Below are positions 4,999 to 6,760 of a stretch of DNA of 6,760 nt, piece after piece (positions within the stretch are counted from its first letter, which is position 1; each line of letters opens with the position of its first letter). The stretch is from Cyanobacteria bacterium UBA11370. Its GTDB lineage: Bacteria > Cyanobacteriota > Cyanobacteriia > Cyanobacteriales > Coleofasciculaceae. The notes below the pieces were generated by a model. That model did no database searches and was not told the DNA's origin. It saw nothing but the letters and a program-made list of their open reading frames with translations. Where the stretch lies: NCBI GenBank assembly GCA_003486645.1, contig DNGI01000255.1:403-7162 (forward strand). Direction: 5' to 3'. Position numbers and translations under genes: made by a program.

Positions 4999-5337
4999 AT
5001 GAACAATTTATTTGAAATTACTACCTGGTCTATCCTAATTTACGGCTTGCTGGTCTTGGTCGGTGGAGTGATGGGATATGTGAAAGCGAAGAGTAAGATG
5101 TCGCTGTTGAGTGGTTTGGGTAGTGGGATAGGTTTGCTGGTGGCTTGGTTCCTTTGTCGTCAGATACCGATAGCGGGATTGGCAATGGCTACAGCGATCG
5201 CGTTGCTGCTATTTATCGTGTTTGTCATTCGCTTATTCCGTACTCGTACTTTTATGCCTGCGGGATTGATGATGGTGTCTTCGTTGGCTGCTACTGTTTT
5301 ATTTTCGATTAGTTTGTTGGTGACTGAAGGGTTTTAA
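4999..5337 (+). CDS. TMEM14 family membrane protein (FAX1-like)
   Basis: This is an integral membrane protein of 112 residues with four hydrophobic segments at about 10-27, 36-53, 58-77 and 87-108. The signature IYGLLVLVGGVMGYVKAKSK (14-33) and the RTRTFMPAG motif (81-89) before the last helix are typical of Tmemb_14 / UPF0136. Plant plastid members include FAX1, which exports fatty acids from the envelope; cyanobacterial members are uncharacterised or assumed to act in lipid transfer, so the substrate here is inference. The ATG at 4999 has no Shine-Dalgarno sequence. It may be transcribed from its own weak promoter in the 60 bp upstream or from the extended -10 promoter near 4694. It ends before a palindromic repeat. 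Confidence 0.9.
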   Translation: MNNLFEITTWSILIYGLLVLVGGVMGYVKAKSKMSLLSGLGSGIGLLVAWFLCRQIPIAGLAMATAIALLLFIVFVIRLFRTRTFMPAGLMMVSSLAATVLFSISLLVTEGF

Positions 5338-5379
5338 GCTACATACAAGCTGCAATAATTCAATAGTATAAATCGATTG

Positions 5380-5405
5380 TAGGGGCGATTGATGAATCGC
5401 CTCTA
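5380..5405. repeat. Dispersed palindromic repeat, possible terminator
   Basis: AGGGGCGATT (5381-5390), loop GATG and AATCGCCTCT (5395-5404) form a ten-pair stem with one G-U pair, closed by T5380-A5405. Sequences of the GTAGGGGCGATTCATGAATC type are very frequent between genes in filamentous cyanobacteria. The AT-rich stretch after it (TATTATTATAG) could let it end transcription of the TMEM14 gene. Confidence 0.65.
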
Positions 5406-5429
5406 TTATTATAGTTAATAATAAATGAG

Positions 5430-6209
5430 ATGAACAGTTCTTTGAAAAAACCCTATCTTGTGCTTGTTCTATTATTAGGAAGTTGTTTTTTTATTTATTT
5501 TCTAATTTCTGATCCCAATTCGTGGATTAAGTCGTTTTCTATGGAAATGGCTTCGGAAATTATTGGTATTTTTATCGTCGTTTTTTCTATTGATAGGGTT
5601 ATAGAAATTGATCAGGAAAAACAACGAAGAAAGTTAGAGTCTGTAGCTTTTTTACAGTTGCGACGACCTCTATTGCGTCATTTCTATTTGTTTTTTAATA
5701 TGTTTAAGGCGACGATAACTGAAAAACCGGATAAAGTCTATCAGGCAGTACCTGACTTATTTGATAATGTCTTTTTTGAGCAGTTAGCGTTTCTGGATTT
5801 TGATAAGTCTGCGCCTGTACTTCCCTCTCTAGAAGCTACTTGGTCCGATTATTTATCAAAAGAATGCGTTCAGTTTAAAGATTCTTTGAATCGAACGATG
5901 GAGAAATATTGTTTATTCTTACAGCCCGAAATTATAGAATTGATGGAAGATATTATTAATTCTCCTTTCCTCTGGTTGGTTTTTCAAGCTCCTGCTATTC
6001 GTAAGTTTGGGGGAAGACAAAATACCTCTGGGTCTTATAATCTGTTAGCTAGAAAAGAAATTCGGGATTTATTAAGGGAATATACAAAATTAATTGCCGA
6101 ATTATTTGAGCAATACAACCAAAGGGTATCGGATGAACAAAAAATAAAAATTTCTGCTGATTTATGGTCAAATGATATTCTTCCTAAGATGGGAAGCGGT
6201 CGAATTTAA
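5430..6209 (+). CDS. Hypothetical membrane protein with two N-terminal helices
   Basis: I do not recognise the family of this 259-residue protein. Residues 8-26 and 41-57 are membrane helices forming a short hairpin. Directly after the second comes SIDRVIEIDQEKQRRK (53-68), an acidic/basic junction seen in many two-helix bacterial membrane proteins whose remaining part is a helical cytoplasmic domain. Here that domain spans about 66-259 and is rich in charged, amphipathic helices. No enzyme motif is visible. Base use differs from the neighbours: codons end strongly in A or T, with many T-runs, and the gene has no HIP1 site, which suggests acquisition. The ATG at 5430 lacks a clear ribosome site; an ATG at 5424 stops after two codons. 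Confidence 0.75.
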   Translation: MNSSLKKPYLVLVLLLGSCFFIYFLISDPNSWIKSFSMEMASEIIGIFIVVFSIDRVIEIDQEKQRRKLESVAFLQLRRPLLRHFYLFFNMFKATITEKPDKVYQAVPDLFDNVFFEQLAFLDFDKSAPVLPSLEATWSDYLSKECVQFKDSLNRTMEKYCLFLQPEIIELMEDIINSPFLWLVFQAPAIRKFGGRQNTSGSYNLLARKEIRDLLREYTKLIAELFEQYNQRVSDEQKIKISADLWSNDILPKMGSGRI

Positions 6210-6291
6210 AAAATAAATTTACTTCAAGGTCGTAGGAAGGAAGTAGTGGTAATATGGATAAATAAAGGATAAACTATAAGCATGGGTGAGC

Positions 6292-6498
6292 TTATTCCAC
6301 GACTTTGATCCAGCCCCGGTTTAATCCTTCATAAACTTGTTCAACTAAACTTTGTTCTTCTTGTGAAAGTGATTTTTTAGCGAGTAAAGCGGACATAAAT
6401 AGCTCCTGATCGATGCGAGTAATCTTACGCAAACCGATAATGCGATTGGCAATTTGAGGAACTGGGAATTTGGGGAAGCAAATTTGAGTGGATTTCAT
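6292..6498 (-). CDS. Small conserved-looking hypothetical protein (68 residues)
   Basis: This is a soluble protein of 68 residues, with no signal peptide or membrane helix. The N-terminal part holds FPVPQIANRIIGLRKITRID (11-30), and a helical C-terminal part runs from LLAKKSLSQEEQSLVEQVYE to the end, GWIKVVE. The balanced, helix-compatible composition suggests a real gene, and the look is that of short uncharacterised cyanobacterial proteins, but I cannot assign a function. The ATG at 6498 has no strong Shine-Dalgarno sequence. It faces the 5430-6209 gene across an 82-bp gap with no clear terminator. A possible promoter lies just upstream, with palindromic sites further out. Confidence 0.65.
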   Translation of the reverse strand: MKSTQICFPKFPVPQIANRIIGLRKITRIDQELFMSALLAKKSLSQEEQSLVEQVYEGLNRGWIKVVE

Positions 6499-6519
6499 TA
6501 GTGCTTAGGTAACTCTGTA

Positions 6520-6546
6520 ATTCTACTATCGGAGATATTGGGTCAA
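6520..6546 (-). promoter_or_regulatory. Candidate promoter of the 68-residue gene
   Basis: On the minus strand TTGACC (6546-6541) matches five of six -35 bases and TAGAAT (6525-6520) is a fair -10. The 15-bp spacer is shorter than ideal. A start near 6513 would leave a leader of about 15 nucleotides before the ATG at 6498. Confidence 0.35.
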
Positions 6547-6571
6547 TTCTCAGTGATCGAATCTTTTAGCG

Positions 6572-6590
6572 ATTAGTGATAATCACTAGA
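6572..6590. promoter_or_regulatory. Operator-like palindrome, partly Fur-box-like
   Basis: TAGTGAT (6574-6580) and ATCACTA (6582-6588) form a perfect 7-bp palindrome about a central A. Aligned to the classic 19-bp Fur box, 13 positions agree by my count, including the central GATAATC. A further AGTGAT lies at 6552-6557. Binding by a Fur-type or other dimeric repressor is inference. Confidence 0.4.
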
Positions 6591-6663
6591 ACTTGACTGT
6601 GATAGAATTTCTTGTGTCAACTGACGAACATTACAACTGAAGTGCGATCGCTTGGCACTCTAA

Positions 6664-6681
6664 TTGTGATCTATATCACAA
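6664..6681. promoter_or_regulatory. CRP (cAMP receptor protein) type binding site
   Basis: TGTGA (6665-6669), six bases, then TCACA (6676-6680) is the exact CRP half-site pair, extended by T6664-A6681. Most of the inner bases also match the E. coli consensus spacer. Cyanobacterial SYCRP1 recognises the same motif. A -10-like TATGAT lies at 6706-6711 on the + strand, which puts the site centre about 45 bp before the expected start, near the class II position. The target gene would lie beyond the right edge. Confidence 0.6.
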
Positions 6682-6738
6682 ATTTATCCGTTCAATGATA
6701 AATGATATGATGTCCGGCAAATCACCCATAATAAAAAG

Positions 6739-6760
6739 TCTCCCCCTCTCCCCCTCTCCC
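6739..6760. repeat. C-rich tandem octamer, cut by the window edge
   Basis: TCTCCCCC occurs twice in tandem from 6739 and is followed by TCTCCC at the edge. On the other strand it is a G-rich array similar in kind to the one at 1065-1097. The sequence between 6499 and 6738 has the regulatory sites listed above and no gene I can support. Confidence 0.7.

Noticed and set aside
6220..6245. Inverted repeat TACTTC/GAAGTA between the convergent genes as a possible terminator.
   Set aside because: Only six pairs around a 14-nt loop, no T-tract, and such repeats are expected many times by chance here.
6695..6760. Open frame from ATG 6695 or 6710 running off the right edge (MSGKSPIIKS...).
   Set aside because: It runs straight into the C-rich tandem octamer array, has no ribosome site, and the start codons would lie at or before the predicted transcription start.

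Overview
The window looks like a piece of a filamentous cyanobacterial chromosome. It carries eight copies of the HIP1 octamer GCGATCGC, a DUF760 gene (a cyanobacterial and plastid family), a TMEM14-type membrane protein gene, a short cyanobacterial-style ScpB, and the short tandem and palindromic repeats common between genes in Microcoleus, Coleofasciculus and Oscillatoria-like genomes. I cannot name the species.

Left part (1-2372): a repeat-rich leader with a hairpin and a G-rich tract precedes an ABC-transporter ATPase gene (189-1064). A second G-rich tract and an array of TCCAAAA heptamers then run up to the start of scpB (1188-1682). A DUF760 gene (1924-2304) follows and ends at a good intrinsic terminator. 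All three genes are on the + strand but separated by more than 100 bp, so they are probably separate units.

Middle part (2373-4998) looks accessory and is the most interesting stretch. A two-gene cassette (2581-3558 and 3565-4398, 6 bp apart) encodes a modular protein and an unknown helical partner. The first protein has an N-terminal leader resembling that of cyanobacterial DUF4157 / contractile-injection-system cargo proteins, a polyproline linker, a helical domain of the kind found in polymorphic toxins, and a C-terminal hydrophobic hairpin. My inference is a contractile-injection-system effector with its partner or immunity protein. The cassette ends exactly where a minus-strand HNH nuclease gene loses homology to its family, next to a perfect 9-bp inverted repeat. 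Beyond the HNH remnant lies a compact regulatory-looking locus. A perfect extended -10 promoter faces right, followed by an ideal ribosome site with a 13-codon frame and a perfect 10-bp hairpin. A 31-residue hydrophobic peptide gene (4840-4935) faces it on the minus strand.

Right part (4999-6760): a TMEM14 membrane protein gene, a dispersed palindromic repeat that may act as terminator, an AT-rich gene for an unknown two-helix membrane protein (5430-6209), and a convergent 68-residue unknown (6498-6292). The last 260 bp hold no gene I can defend but a clear operator region: a 7-bp palindrome somewhat like a Fur box and a near-ideal CRP (cAMP receptor) site upstream of a -10-like element. This suggests a cAMP-controlled gene starting just past the right edge.
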